Shown piece by piece: positions 45,024-54,734 of a stretch of 64,000 nucleotides of DNA. The stretch is from the NCBI RefSeq assembly GCF_024296925.1, contig NZ_CP101125.1, forward strand, positions 6,388,501 to 6,452,500, in the 5' to 3' direction. This stretch comes from Pseudomonas nunensis. Its GTDB lineage: Bacteria > Pseudomonadota > Gammaproteobacteria > Pseudomonadales > Pseudomonadaceae. The notes under the pieces were generated by a model. It saw only the letters and a list, made by a program, of their open reading frames with translations, made no database searches and was not told where the DNA came from. The translations under genes and the position numbers were made by a program. How positions within the stretch are numbered: position 1 is the first letter of the stretch; each line of letters opens with the position of its first letter.

Positions 45024-45441
45024 TTAGATGGTCAGCGTCCAGTCGTAGTCCACGATCAGCGGTGCGTGTTGCGAGAACCGTGGCTGACGTGGCAGGCGTG
45101 CGCTACGTACAAAGCGGCGCAGAACTGTTGTCAGCAACTGGTAGTCAAAACGCAAGACCAGGTAACGCCCGTAGCGGTAGGATGTCTCGAAACCGAGACT
45201 GCTGATGACTGCTTCGGTTGCAGCCGCGATTACAAAGCCACGCCACCTTGGGCGGGAACTTCGGCTTTGCAGGCATAAAGGAAGTATCCATCCAGTTGGA
45301 AGACTGGATCGTCCAGTTCAAAGGCGGAGGCGCGGGTGTCCTGCAGGCAGATCACGTCGGCATTCTATGTTTGTAGCCAGCAGAGCAAACCTCGCTCGAC
45401 TTCAGCCTGAATACCATTGGTGTTCACAATGGTAATGCGGA
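45024..45441 (-). pseudogene. Decayed partial copy of crc
   Basis: The sequence matches crc (46330-47109) at both ends. The C-terminal codons DWTLTI then stop (TAA at 45024-45026) are intact. The middle 360 bases of crc (46470-46829) are missing; the join is at a shared CAGGT (intact copies at 46465 and 46825). The remaining 5' part carries scattered substitutions, a one-base deletion (GACTGCTTCGG versus GACTGCCTTCGG) and no start codon. It cannot make a functional protein. Confidence 0.88.
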
Positions 45442-45810
45442 AAGTTTATATAAAAGACGCAACTCCTTCCAAAATTGGTTCAGGCTCTAATCCAATCTGA
45501 AGATATTTTTAACGCTGCTTTGACTAGTTGCAAGTGGCCTTCCTGCAGTGAGGTCAACTGATTTATCAAAGATCAGGCATATAAATTTTTCATAATATTT
45601 TTAAACTTTTAAGACCCTGGCTTGGTTCTGTTTGTGCGTGTTGTGGTTCTCGTTATCGCGAAAAAATATTAAATACTGCTAATTCTTACAGGTGACCAAG
45701 CAGCTAGCGAAGCCATATATTTAAATGGTGATAGTGAGGTGGAGTGTTGATGAGCTTTTTGACATGCCATCTACTATTTATTTCCCATCGGATTTGCGGA
45801 AGGTGCTGAC
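45442..45810. other. AT-rich non-coding stretch
   Basis: 369 bases of distinctly AT-rich DNA between the crc pseudogene and the orphan gene. Several poly-T and TATATTTAAA-like segments could hold promoters. No open frame with a credible start, repeat or RNA was recognised. Confidence 0.5.
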
Positions 45811-46191
45811 ATGTCAAACTCTAGTATGAAAGCCGTTTATTTTTCGTATCCCTCTGGATTCTTATTCTCAGTTGATACGATGAATGAGAATTCTGGGCGG
45901 TTTTCTGGGCAGTTTCAAAAGAGAAATAATAATGTTGAATTGGTAAGTGGAGGGTTTAATTTTTATAACAGCCAAAACCGTACGGATCTCGTATTTTCAA
46001 GTAATACGGATGACTGGTCTTTGACCGCGCCCTATAGCAATGGTGCTCCATTTTTTGAAAGTTGGAGCGTGAGGCGGACATCAAAATCAAACGCTGCTGA
46101 TTTTACGGATATGGAATTTAATATGGATTTGTCTGGGCAGGGCGGAAGTTGGTTCGGCTCTACTGATTGGTGGGGGACCGGTAAATTTTAG
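45811..46191 (+). CDS. AT-rich orphan gene, unknown function
   Basis: 126 residues, ATG 45811 seven bases after GGAAGG. No signal peptide or membrane segment. The protein is rich in Ser, Asn, Phe and Trp, with beta-like alternation (SMKAVYFSYPSGFLFSVD, DDWSLTAPYSNGAPFFESWS, GSWFGSTDWWGTGKF). Low GC compared with its surroundings, and placement between a crc pseudogene and crc, suggest recent acquisition. I recognise no family; a small secreted toxin, lectin or amyloid-like protein cannot be excluded. Confidence 0.6.
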   Translation: MSNSSMKAVYFSYPSGFLFSVDTMNENSGRFSGQFQKRNNNVELVSGGFNFYNSQNRTDLVFSSNTDDWSLTAPYSNGAPFFESWSVRRTSKSNAADFTDMEFNMDLSGQGGSWFGSTDWWGTGKF

Positions 46192-46240
46192 ATGTTACAA
46201 ATATGAAATCAGGGCGGTTTTTATTTTTAATAACGCGCAT

Positions 46241-46275
46241 AAAAATGCCCGCTTCTTGCGAGGCGGGCATTTTCA
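46241..46275. terminator. Bidirectional intrinsic terminator between orphan gene and crc
   Basis: AAAATGCCCGC-ttcttgcga-GGCGGGCATTTT, an 10-11-bp stem with A/T flanks, lying between convergent ends 46191 (+) and 46330 (-). Confidence 0.88.
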
Positions 46276-46329
46276 GTCTGTTGGTGACGTTAAGTTCCCC
46301 TAAAGTCATAACAACGCCAGAGAAAAGAC

Positions 46330-47109
46330 TCAGATCGTCAGCGTCCAGTCGTAGTCCACGATCAGCGGTGCGTGTTGCGAGAACCGTGGCTGACGTGGCA
46401 GGCGTGCGCTGCGTACAAAGCGGCGCAGGCCCGGGGTCAGCAACTGGTAGTCGAAACGCCAGCCCAGGTTGAGCATCTCAGCCTGTTCGTTGTCCGGCCA
46501 CCAGCTGTACTGGTCGCCTTCACGGCTGACTTCGCGCAGGGCATCGACATAACCCATGTTGCCGACAATCTCGTCCATCCAGGCACGCTCAGGCGCCAGG
46601 AAGCCCGGGGATTGCTGGCTGTCGCGCCAGTTCTTGATATCCAGCTTCTGTTGCGCCACGTACAGCGAGCCACAATAAATGTACTCGCGACGTTTGCGTC
46701 GCTGTTTATCCAGATAACGGGCGAAGTCGTCCATTAGCTTGAACTTCTGGTTCAAGTCTTCATCGCCATTCTGCCCCGAAGGGAGCAGTAAGGTCGCGAT
46801 GCTGACCTTATCGAAATCGGCTTGCAGGTAGCGCCCGTAGCGGTCGGCCGTCTCGAAACCGAGACCGCTGATGACTGCCTTCGGTTGCAGCCGCGAATAC
46901 AAAGCCACACCACCTTGGGCGGGAACTTCGGCATCGCAGGCATAAAGGAAGTAGCCATCCAGTTGGAAGGCTGGATCGTCCAGTTCAAAGGCGGAGGCGC
47001 GGGTGTCCTGCAGGCAGATGACGTCGGCATTCTGTGCTTGCAGCCAACTGAGCAAACCTCGCTCGACTGCAGCCTGAATACCATTGACGTTCACACTGAT
47101 GATCCGCAT
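46330..47109 (-). CDS. crc: Catabolite repression control protein Crc
   Basis: 259 residues from ATG 47109 (MRIISVNVNGIQAAVERGLL). Exonuclease III/EEP fold by sequence (ADVICLQDTRASA, QHAPLIVDYDW), the length and position expected for Crc next to pyrE. Crc works with Hfq to block translation of catabolic mRNAs during growth on preferred carbon sources; it is not an active nuclease. A defective copy lies at 45024-45441. The longer frame to 47145 overlaps the promoter and is rejected. Confidence 0.96.
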   Translation of the reverse strand: MRIISVNVNGIQAAVERGLLSWLQAQNADVICLQDTRASAFELDDPAFQLDGYFLYACDAEVPAQGGVALYSRLQPKAVISGLGFETADRYGRYLQADFDKVSIATLLLPSGQNGDEDLNQKFKLMDDFARYLDKQRRKRREYIYCGSLYVAQQKLDIKNWRDSQQSPGFLAPERAWMDEIVGNMGYVDALREVSREGDQYSWWPDNEQAEMLNLGWRFDYQLLTPGLRRFVRSARLPRQPRFSQHAPLIVDYDWTLTI

Positions 47110-47131
47110 AAATGGCCCCAAAAATCGCGTG

Positions 47132-47146
47132 CGTGTATGATACACG
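47132..47146. promoter_or_regulatory. Palindromic -10 region shared by crc and pyrE
   Basis: GTGTATGATACAC is palindromic apart from the central base. It supplies TATGAT (47136-47141) toward pyrE and TATCAT toward crc. Putative -35 boxes are weak on both sides. Divergent starts lie 37 bases (crc) and 46 bases (pyrE) away. Confidence 0.5.
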
Positions 47147-47191
47147 GCGTCAACCTAATTAGCTAAATCCGTGGTATTTGGGGTTTTTTTC

Positions 47192-47836
47192 ATGCAAGCG
47201 TATCAGCGCGATTTCATTCGTTTTGCCATCGATCGCGGCGTTTTGCGCTTCGGTGAGTTCACCCTGAAGTCCGGGCGCACCAGTCCTTACTTCTTCAATG
47301 CCGGCCTGTTCAACAGCGGTTCGGCCCTGGCGCAACTGGGTCGTTTCTACGCGGCAGCCATTGTCGAAAGCGGCATTTCCTTCGACGTTCTGTTTGGTCC
47401 GGCGTACAAAGGCATCCCGTTGGCGGCGACTACCGCAGTGGCGTTGGCTGAACATCATGAGCGTGACCTGCCATGGTGCTTCAACCGCAAGGAAGCCAAG
47501 GCTCACGGCGAAGGCGGCAGCCTGGTTGGCGCACCGCTGACCGGCGATGTGCTGATCATCGACGACGTGATCACCGCCGGCACCGCGATTCGCGAAGTGA
47601 TGCAGATCATCGCTTCCCAGGACGGCGCGAAGGCCGCCGGCGTGCTGATCGCCTTGAATCGTCAGGAGCGTGGCAACGGCGAGTTGTCGGCGATCCAGGA
47701 AGTGGAGCGCGACTTCGGGATCCCGGTGATCAGCATTGTTTCGCTGAACCAGGTGCTCGAATTCCTGGCAGACGATCCGCAGCTCAAGCAGCACTTGCCG
47801 GCCGTAGAAGCCTACCGCGCCCAGTTCGGCGTGTAA
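47192..47836 (+). CDS. pyrE: Orotate phosphoribosyltransferase
   Basis: 214 residues from ATG 47192 ([20 protein letters not shown]). PRPP-binding loop [26 protein letters not shown] and [12 protein letters not shown] are all present. Makes OMP from orotate in pyrimidine synthesis. A frame extended to 47171 is disfavoured because the G-rich ribosome region (GGGG near 47180) lies before 47192. Confidence 0.97.
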   Translation: MQAYQRDFIRFAIDRGVLRFGEFTLKSGRTSPYFFNAGLFNSGSALAQLGRFYAAAIVESGISFDVLFGPAYKGIPLAATTAVALAEHHERDLPWCFNRKEAKAHGEGGSLVGAPLTGDVLIIDDVITAGTAIREVMQIIASQDGAKAAGVLIALNRQERGNGELSAIQEVERDFGIPVISIVSLNQVLEFLADDPQLKQHLPAVEAYRAQFGV

Positions 47837-47860
47837 CACCCATCCCTGTCGGACGGGCCC

Positions 47861-47956
47861 GTGTGGCGAGGGAGCTTGCTCCCGCTTGAGTGCGCAGCGC
47901 TCACAAGATACTTGGGTCTGCTGCGCAGACCAGCGGGCGCAAGCTCCCTCGCCACA
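47861..47956. repeat. REP pair (GTGGCGAGGGAGCTTGCTCCC family)
   Basis: Arms TGTGGCGAGGGAGCTTGCTC and GCAAGCTCCCTCGCCACA, inner CTGCGCAGAC; 25 bases after pyrE. Spans most of the gap together with the next REP pair. Confidence 0.85.
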
Positions 47957-47998
47957 AGTAAGTGTCTCCCGCCCAATCTGGTGCCTGACACCTCGGAC

Positions 47999-48092
47999 CT
48001 GTAGGAGCGAGGCTTGCCCGCGAAGAGGCCATCACATTCAACATCCTTGTTGACTGATACACCGCTTTCGCGGGCGAGCCTCGCTCCTACAG
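47999..48092. repeat. REP pair (CTGTAGGAGCGAGGCTTGCC family)
   Basis: Arms CCTGTAGGAGCGAGGCTTGC and GCGAGCCTCGCTCCTACAGG enclose CATTCAACATCCTTGTTGAC. It ends 11 bases before the next gene's stop. Confidence 0.85.
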
Positions 48093-48103
48093 GGATTGCG
48101 TCG

Positions 48104-48487
48104 TTAGTGCAGTCTTTGCCATTTCCCTACCAGTTTTAGCGCCAACCCCAGGTTGAATAGCGCAAAAACCAGCAGTGCCACGACGACTAAACCGTAAAGC
48201 GTTCGGTCCACGTCGAAGTCCCACAGATCCAGTGTGCTGGTGCTCATGATCCTCACGGCGGCAGGCAAGTTGACGTAAAACAGCGCCATAAACGCCACCG
48301 TCAGCGGAAGGGCGCAGCCGAACAAAACGTTCATCACCTTTGTCCTGCTGCGTTTCCTCGCCAGCGGCCCTAACTGTTTTTCATCCAGATCCAGCGCTTC
48401 ATGCAGCCTGGGCCACGCCAGGTTGAACATGAAAGTGGTCAGGGTCAGTAGCAAGCCACTGACCGCCACAATGTCACTGAACGGCAT
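48104..48487 (-). CDS. Small membrane protein of an unknown three-gene operon
   Basis: 127 residues from ATG 48487, preceded by GGGGA and overlapping the end of the upstream gene by 14 bases; ATG 48517 would overlap it by 44. Three membrane helices: DIVAVSGLLLTLTTFMFNLA, VLFGCALPLTVAFMALFYVN and TLYGLVVVALLVFALFNLGL. A charged cytosolic loop (DEKQLGPLARKRSRTK) sits between the first two. No known family. Confidence 0.65.
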   Translation of the reverse strand: MPFSDIVAVSGLLLTLTTFMFNLAWPRLHEALDLDEKQLGPLARKRSRTKVMNVLFGCALPLTVAFMALFYVNLPAAVRIMSTSTLDLWDFDVDRTLYGLVVVALLVFALFNLGLALKLVGKWQRLH

Positions 48488-49046
48488 TGATCCCCAGGGT
48501 CGCACACAGCAAGTCATGGGAATCCTCGCTGATCTCGAACTGCCCGGCGCTGCCTTTGCGCTTGGTGATGGGTTTGAAGGTCGGCTCGTTTTGAGTGATC
48601 AGCATGTTCAGCTCATCACGGATGACATCGGAGCTGATCACCACCAGATACACCGTCTGCGCGTGCTCTGCAGACGCGATCACCGCTCGCATGCTGTGCT
48701 GCAATATCTCGTCCAGCTGATTGCGAAAGCGTGAAACCGTGTTTTTCAGCAGGGTTTTACTTTGGCTTTGGGTGAGCTGGAAAATCGTCGATATCTGCGA
48801 TTCGGTCGGCAAGGTCTGCCCGAAGTAGTTTTGAATCAGATACAGCAAGCGATCCTGTTTCGCTTCATCCGCCCGGCTGGGCATTCCGCCCTCGACCAGC
48901 ATTTTCAGGTATTCGGTCAGGCTTGCCTTGGCGATACGCTGTAGCGCATGGGCGATTTCGCCGTCGGAAATCCTCAGGGTTTTCTTGACCGGCTCCTTTT
49001 GCTCCTGTTCGAAAGCCTGGGCGTCGATCGTGAACGAGATCTGCAT
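48474..49046 (-). CDS. Unknown protein with a possible helix-turn-helix-like region
   Basis: 190 residues. Mostly helical centre (ESQISTIFQLTQSQSKTLLK) that could be a degenerate winged helix. The last third is beta/alpha (TVYLVVISSDVIRDELNMLI) resembling a small regulatory domain. No signal peptide. Situated between the zinc-ribbon gene (17 bases upstream) and the membrane protein it overlaps. Confidence 0.6.
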   Translation of the reverse strand: MQISFTIDAQAFEQEQKEPVKKTLRISDGEIAHALQRIAKASLTEYLKMLVEGGMPSRADEAKQDRLLYLIQNYFGQTLPTESQISTIFQLTQSQSKTLLKNTVSRFRNQLDEILQHSMRAVIASAEHAQTVYLVVISSDVIRDELNMLITQNEPTFKPITKRKGSAGQFEISEDSHDLLCATLGINAVQ

Positions 49047-49063
49047 GGCTCAGTCCTCCGCGA

Positions 49064-49276
49064 TTACTTGCCGGACTTCTTCGGGTAGGGGTCTTCCTCT
49101 GCGTCACCTTGGCCAGTCAGGATTTTCCAGCCGTTTTTCAAGTGCACGGAATCCAGGCGTTGCGGGCAAGGAGGCAAGGATTTTTTCGATTGATTGGAAT
49201 ATTCGTAACCGCAATCGGCGCATTCGTACGTGCCTGCGGACACGTCGCTTCCATTGGGTGCGTAAACTTTTTGCAT
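49064..49276 (-). CDS. Small zinc-ribbon (rubredoxin-like) protein
   Basis: 70 residues. TYECADCGYEYSNQSKKSLP then PCPQ gives a CxxC knuckle followed by a PCP half-site; the fourth cysteine usually found after PCP is absent (Gln), so metal binding may differ. It is the first gene of the operon 49276-48104. Function unknown. Confidence 0.65.
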   Translation of the reverse strand: MQKVYAPNGSDVSAGTYECADCGYEYSNQSKKSLPPCPQRLDSVHLKNGWKILTGQGDAEEDPYPKKSGK

Positions 49277-49376
49277 GGGGAAGATCTCCTGTGGGGTACA
49301 CGGAAGATCCTAGGCAGATTCCTTCTTTGGCGATGTCGGACGCTTCCCGCGCCAGCGTCAGGCATTTCCTATAAGC

Positions 49377-49456
49377 AAAAAAAGATCGCAGCCTCCGTCA
49401 GTTCCTACAAGGCGTTGAGTACACCTGCAGGAGCTGCCGAAGGCTGCGATATTTTG
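49377..49456. repeat. Inverted repeat of the AAGATCGCAGCCTCCG family
   Basis: AAAAAGATCGCAGCCTCCGTCAG and CAGGAGCTGCCGAAGGCTGCGATATTTT are inverted, ending 12 bases before argB stop. May act as the argB transcript end. Confidence 0.7.
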
Positions 49457-49467
49457 TTTTTCTGGAA

Positions 49468-50373
<906 letters not shown>

Positions 50374-50398
50374 TCAGGGCTCCGGGTGGATCGTTCAA

Positions 50399-51796
50399 TC
50401 AAAACGGTAGTTGGAGATCAGGTGCAACACGCTTCAACTGGACTTTGAAAACGTCCTTGATGCGCTGCAATTCAGCCTCGTCATCAGCCTCGAAACGCAG
50501 GACCAGCACCGGTGTGGTGTTGGACGCGCGCACCAGGCCCCAGCCTTTGGCGTAGTCGACTCGCACGCCGTCAATGGTGGTCAGGTCAGCGCCTTCGCCC
50601 CACTTCGCGTCGTGCAATGCATCAATGATGCTGAATTTGCTCTCTTCGGTCACATGGATATTGATTTCAGGCGTAGAAATATCGTTCGGGAAGGTCGCAA
50701 ACAGCTCTTCCGCAGTGGATTTTTCCTTGCTGAGGATCTCCAGCAGCCGCGCGGCGCTGTAAATACCATCGTCGAAACCGAACCAGCGCTCCTTGAAGAA
50801 GATGTGCCCGCTCATTTCGCCGGCCAACAGGGCGCCGGTTTGTTTCATTTTCTTTTTGATCAACGAGTGACCGGTCTTCCACATTAGCGGGCGACCGCCG
50901 TATTCCTTGATCAATGGCGTGAGGCGACGGGTGCATTTGACGTCGAAGATGATCTCGGCGTCCGGGTTGCGCTCCAGCACGTCGCGGGCGAACAGCATCA
51001 GCAGGCGGTCGGGGAAGACGATGCTGCCGGTGTTGGTCACCACGCCGACGCGGTCGCCGTCGCCGTCGAAGGCCAGGCCCAGGTCAGCGTTGGTTTCCTT
51101 GACCTTGGCGATCAGGTCGACGAGATTTTCAGGCTTGCCCGGGTCCGGGTGATGGTTCGGGAAGTTGCCGTCGACGTCGCAGAACAGCGGGATGACTTCG
51201 CAGTTCAGCGCTTCGATCAGTTGCGGGGCGATTACGCCGGCCGCGCCGTTACCGCAATCGACTACCACTTTCAGGCGGCGGGCGAGTTTGATGTCCTGGA
51301 CGATTTCGGTGTTGTAGCGATCGAGGATCTCGACCTTGGTGATGCTGCCCTTGCCGCTGCTCAGGTTGTTGGTCTTGAGGCGTTCGTGCAGGGCCTGGAT
51401 CTGTTCGTTGGCCAGGGTATCGCCAGCGATGACGATCTTGAAGCCGTTGTAGTTCGACGGGTTGTGGCTGCCGGTCAGCATCACACCAGACTTGCCGGCC
51501 AATACGTTGGCGGCGTAGTACAGCGCAGGCGTAGGCACCAGGCCGACGTCGCTGACGTGGCAACCGCTGTCGGCCAGGCCCTGGATCAGGCGCTCGACCA
51601 GTTCCGGGCCAGACAGGCGACCGTCACGGCCAACGGAAACGTTCGGTTCGTTTTGGGCCAGACTTTGGGCGCCGATGGCGCGGCCGAGCCAGTAAGCGGT
51701 TTCACCGTTCAAGAATTCCGGGACGGTGCCGCGAATATCGTAGGCGCGGAAGATGCTGTCGGGGAACTTGGGTGCGACTTGGGCTGGGCTGTTCAT
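50399..51796 (-). CDS. algC: Phosphomannomutase/phosphoglucomutase AlgC
   Basis: 465 residues from ATG 51796 (MNSPAQVAPK); the longer frame to 51859 has no support. Catalytic phosphoserine loop TGSHNPSNYNGFK (S110), metal loop DGDGDRVGVV and sugar loop GEMSGH are intact. AlgC supplies mannose-1-P and glucose-1-P for alginate, LPS, rhamnolipid and other polysaccharides. Confidence 0.97.
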   Translation of the reverse strand: MNSPAQVAPKFPDSIFRAYDIRGTVPEFLNGETAYWLGRAIGAQSLAQNEPNVSVGRDGRLSGPELVERLIQGLADSGCHVSDVGLVPTPALYYAANVLAGKSGVMLTGSHNPSNYNGFKIVIAGDTLANEQIQALHERLKTNNLSSGKGSITKVEILDRYNTEIVQDIKLARRLKVVVDCGNGAAGVIAPQLIEALNCEVIPLFCDVDGNFPNHHPDPGKPENLVDLIAKVKETNADLGLAFDGDGDRVGVVTNTGSIVFPDRLLMLFARDVLERNPDAEIIFDVKCTRRLTPLIKEYGGRPLMWKTGHSLIKKKMKQTGALLAGEMSGHIFFKERWFGFDDGIYSAARLLEILSKEKSTAEELFATFPNDISTPEINIHVTEESKFSIIDALHDAKWGEGADLTTIDGVRVDYAKGWGLVRASNTTPVLVLRFEADDEAELQRIKDVFKVQLKRVAPDLQLPF

Positions 51797-52012
51797 CTGT
51801 GGAAATGCTCCATTTCGAAAGTGACTGGACCTGTCCGGGAATAACTCGTTGGCAGGCACAAACTGAAGGGTATGACGGCGTTTTCCACAGAGAGTTCGTG
51901 GTGTGCAAAGGCCATGACCCCGGTTTCAGCGCGCACTTGACCGGCCAATCCCTTGATTTTCAGTGGTAAACCTTCCAGATGACGGCTGTGCAATTTCGAG
52001 CATATAAAGCAC
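51797..52012. other. Upstream region of algC
   Basis: About 216 bases between algC and the REP pair before dut. It should contain the algC promoter, but no clear sigma-70 pair, sigma-54 GG/GC box or AlgR site was identified by eye. Confidence 0.4.
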
Positions 52013-52109
52013 TTGTGGCGAGGGAGCTTGCTCCCGCTTGAGTGCGCAGCACTCACCGAAATTTGGGGCCGCTACGCAGCCCAGCGCGAGCAAGCTCGCT
52101 CGCCACAAA
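52013..52109. repeat. REP pair (GTGGCGAGGGAGCTTGCTCCC family)
   Basis: Arms TTGTGGCGAGGGAGCTTGCT and GCAAGCTCGCTCGCCACAA, inner imperfect match. Lies between dut stop (52125) and the algC upstream region. Confidence 0.85.
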
Positions 52110-52124
52110 GGTGTATTTATCGGA

Positions 52125-52580
52125 TCAATGGCTACCCGAATGACCGAAACCGCCGGCACCGCGCTCGGTTTCGACGAACTCTTCGACCATCTCGAAGTGC
52201 GCCTGAACCACGGGTACCAGAACCAGCTGAGCCAGACGCTCGCCCACTTCCAGGGTGAAATCCTTGTCGCTGCGGTTCCAGCACGAAACCATGAGCGGGC
52301 CTTGATAATCGGAGTCGATCAAACCGACCAGATTGCCCAGCACGATGCCGTGTTTATGGCCCAGGCCGGAGCGCGGCAGGATCAGCGCCGCCAGGCCCGG
52401 ATCGCCGATGTAGACCGACAGGCCGGTGGGGATCAGCAGGGTTTCGCCCGGCTTGATCACGGTGTCTTTTTCCAGCATGGCGCGCAGGTCGAGGCCGGCG
52501 GAGCCAGGGGTGGCGTACTGCGGCAGCGGAAAGTCGGTACCGATGCGGGGGTCGAGGATCTTGGCTTGCAAAGCGTGCAT
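52125..52580 (-). CDS. dut: Deoxyuridine 5'-triphosphate nucleotidohydrolase
   Basis: 151 residues. All five dUTPase motifs are visible: [42 protein letters not shown] and the glycine-rich C-terminal [13 protein letters not shown]. Lowers dUTP and makes dUMP for thymidylate synthesis. Five bases after coaBC, hence one operon. Confidence 0.97.
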   Translation of the reverse strand: MHALQAKILDPRIGTDFPLPQYATPGSAGLDLRAMLEKDTVIKPGETLLIPTGLSVYIGDPGLAALILPRSGLGHKHGIVLGNLVGLIDSDYQGPLMVSCWNRSDKDFTLEVGERLAQLVLVPVVQAHFEMVEEFVETERGAGGFGHSGSH

Positions 52581-52585
52581 GTAAA

Positions 52586-53794
52586 TTAAACCTGGTTCAG
52601 ACGGTCGGCGATAAAAGTGATCAGCTGGCGAGCAATCTTGCTCTTGCTGGTCTGGGCGAAAACGGTGGCGTGGAGCTGGCGGTCGATCACGCTGCAGGCG
52701 TTTTCTTCGCTGTTGAAGCCAATACTCGGGTTGGCGACGTCGTTGGCGACGATCAAATCGAGGTTTTTGTCTTTCAGCTTGCGCGCTGCGTAATCGAGCA
52801 GGTGTTCGGTTTCGGCGGCGAAACCGACACTGAACGGACGATCAGGGCGTGTGGCGATGGTGGCCAGAATGTCTGGGTTACGCACCATTTGCAGGACAAA
52901 GCCGTCGCCGCTCGTAGGGTCTTTCTTCAATTTTTGCGGGGCGACGACTTCCGGACGGTAGTCCGCAACCGCTGCCGAGGAAATGAACACGTCGCACGGG
53001 ATCGCGGCTTCACACGCGGCGAGCATGTCGCGGGCACTGACCACGTCGATGCGCGTGACGCGATCCGGGGTCGGCAAGTGCACCGGGCCGCTGATCAGGG
53101 TCACGCGGGCGCCGGCTTCCACTGCCGCTTCGGCCAGGGCAAAGCCCATTTTCCCGGAGCTGTGGTTGGTGATGTAGCGCACCGGGTCGATGTTTTCCTG
53201 GGTCGGGCCGGCGGTGATGACCACGTGCTTGCCGGTCAGCGCCTGACGCTGGAAGCAGTCGGCGGCGCACTGGGCGAGGTCGGTGGCTTCCATCATGCGG
53301 CCCATGCCGACGTCGCCGCAGGCCTGGCTGCCGGAGGCTGGGCCGAAGGACTTGATGCCGCGACTTTCGAGGAGTTGCAGGTTGGCTTGGGTGGCCGGGT
53401 CGCGCCACATGGCCTGATTCATGGCCGGGGCCACGGCGACTACGGCGTCGGTGGCCAGCACCAGCGTGGTCAGCAGGTCATTGGCGATACCTTGGGCCAG
53501 ACGTGCGATCAAGTCCGCGGTGGCAGGGGCGATCAGCACTAGGTCGGCCCATTTGGCCAGCTCGATGTGGCCCATGGCAGCTTCGGCCGCCGGGTCCAGC
53601 AGGTCGAGGTGAACCGGGTGGCCGGACAAGGCCTGCATGGTCAGCGGGGTGATGAACTCGCTGCCGCCACGGGTCATGACCACGCGCACTTCGGCGCCCT
53701 GGTCGATCAGGCGGCGAACCAGGTCGGCGCTCTTGTAGGCAGCAATACCGCCGCCGACGCCCAGAACGATGCGTTTCCGATACAGCCGCTGCAT
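52586..53794 (-). CDS. coaBC: Bifunctional phosphopantothenoylcysteine decarboxylase / phosphopantothenate-cysteine ligase
   Basis: 402 residues from ATG 53794 ([20 protein letters not shown]). CoaC half with the catalytic His region [20 protein letters not shown] and PAMNQAMW; CoaB half with [27 protein letters not shown]. Carries two steps of coenzyme A synthesis and uses FMN. Divergent from radC. Confidence 0.96.
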   Translation of the reverse strand: MQRLYRKRIVLGVGGGIAAYKSADLVRRLIDQGAEVRVVMTRGGSEFITPLTMQALSGHPVHLDLLDPAAEAAMGHIELAKWADLVLIAPATADLIARLAQGIANDLLTTLVLATDAVVAVAPAMNQAMWRDPATQANLQLLESRGIKSFGPASGSQACGDVGMGRMMEATDLAQCAADCFQRQALTGKHVVITAGPTQENIDPVRYITNHSSGKMGFALAEAAVEAGARVTLISGPVHLPTPDRVTRIDVVSARDMLAACEAAIPCDVFISSAAVADYRPEVVAPQKLKKDPTSGDGFVLQMVRNPDILATIATRPDRPFSVGFAAETEHLLDYAARKLKDKNLDLIVANDVANPSIGFNSEENACSVIDRQLHATVFAQTSKSKIARQLITFIADRLNQV

Positions 53795-53929
53795 AGGTCT
53801 GCCTTTCATTTCGTTGATGACTGCAAGGCGAACCCCCTCCCCAGGAGTGAAATCGCCCGCAAAAAAGATGGGCTACGATATCACAGCGACCGCTACGGAA
53901 CAGCGGCGCCCACAGACCAGGGAGGTGTT

Positions 53930-54604
53930 ATGAGTATTCGTGATTGGCCGGCGGCGGAACGGCCGCGGGAGAGGTTGCTAGAGTTGGGCTCGGCGAGTCT
54001 TTCGGACGCCGAGTTACTGGCGATTTTTTTACGTACAGGCGTCTCCGGCAAAAGCGCGGTAGACCTGGCACGACACTTGTTAAGTCAGTTTGGCAGCCTG
54101 CGTTCGTTGCTGGAGGCTGATCAAAAAACATTCAGCGAACAATTAGGGCTCGGGCCCGCAAAGTTCGCTCAATTGCAGGCGGCCCAGGAAATGGGTCGAC
54201 GGCATTTGGCGGAGCATTCGCGGCAGAAGTCGGCGTTGGAAAACCCGCAGGCTGTTCGTGATTACCTCAAGGCAATGCTGCGCCATGAGCCCCATGAGGT
54301 GTTCGGCTGTCTGTTTCTGGATTCCAAGCATCGGGTACTGGCGTTTGAAGCGCTATTTCGCGGTTCCATCGACAGCACCAGCGTTTATCCACGGCAGGTG
54401 GTCAAACGCGCCCTGGCGCACAACGCCGCTGCGCTGATCCTGTGCCACAACCACCCGTCGGGCAACACCGACCCCAGCCAGGCCGACCGAATGCTGACCA
54501 AGCGCTTGCAAGAAGCGTTGGAGCTGGTCGATGTGCGGGTGCTTGATCACTTCATCGTCGGGGATGGTGAGCCGCTGTCGATGGCGGAGTATGGGTGGAT
54601 GTAA
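53930..54604 (+). CDS. radC: RadC-family JAMM-domain protein
   Basis: 224 residues from ATG 53930 behind GGGAGG; upstream frame extension overlaps coaBC and is rejected. [14 protein letters not shown]-terminal helix-hairpin region, and JAMM zinc motif [16 protein letters not shown]. Its enzymatic role in cells is unclear despite the name. Confidence 0.94.
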   Translation: MSIRDWPAAERPRERLLELGSASLSDAELLAIFLRTGVSGKSAVDLARHLLSQFGSLRSLLEADQKTFSEQLGLGPAKFAQLQAAQEMGRRHLAEHSRQKSALENPQAVRDYLKAMLRHEPHEVFGCLFLDSKHRVLAFEALFRGSIDSTSVYPRQVVKRALAHNAAALILCHNHPSGNTDPSQADRMLTKRLQEALELVDVRVLDHFIVGDGEPLSMAEYGWM

Positions 54605-54624
54605 GCCTTAGCAAGCCTTCTCCC

Positions 54625-54723
54625 CCGTAGGAGCTGTCGAGTGAAACGAGGCTGCGATCTTTTGACTTTGATTTTTCAAGATCAAAAGATCGCAGCCTCG
54701 TTTCACTCGACAGCTCCTACGGG
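54625..54723. repeat. Long near-perfect inverted repeat (GTAGGAGCTGTCGAGTGAAA family)
   Basis: Arms of about 43 bases, from CCCGTAGGAGCTGTCGAGTG and GATCTTTTGA inward, are almost perfectly complementary around a ~12-base centre. It forms the common end of convergent genes radC and the binding protein, so may terminate both. Confidence 0.85.
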
Positions 54724-54734
54724 AGGTGGGGCGG

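Noticed and set aside
45024..46330. Composite transposon or IS flanked by crc copies
   Set aside because: No transposase, terminal inverted repeats or target duplication were found; the flanks are gene copies, one with an internal deletion.
52670..53542. 290-codon frame on the + strand
   Set aside because: Shadow of coaBC; composition is typical of an antisense GC-rich frame.
54625..54723. IS ends or CRISPR-like repeat
   Set aside because: It is a single palindrome between convergent stops, without spacer series or coding capacity.
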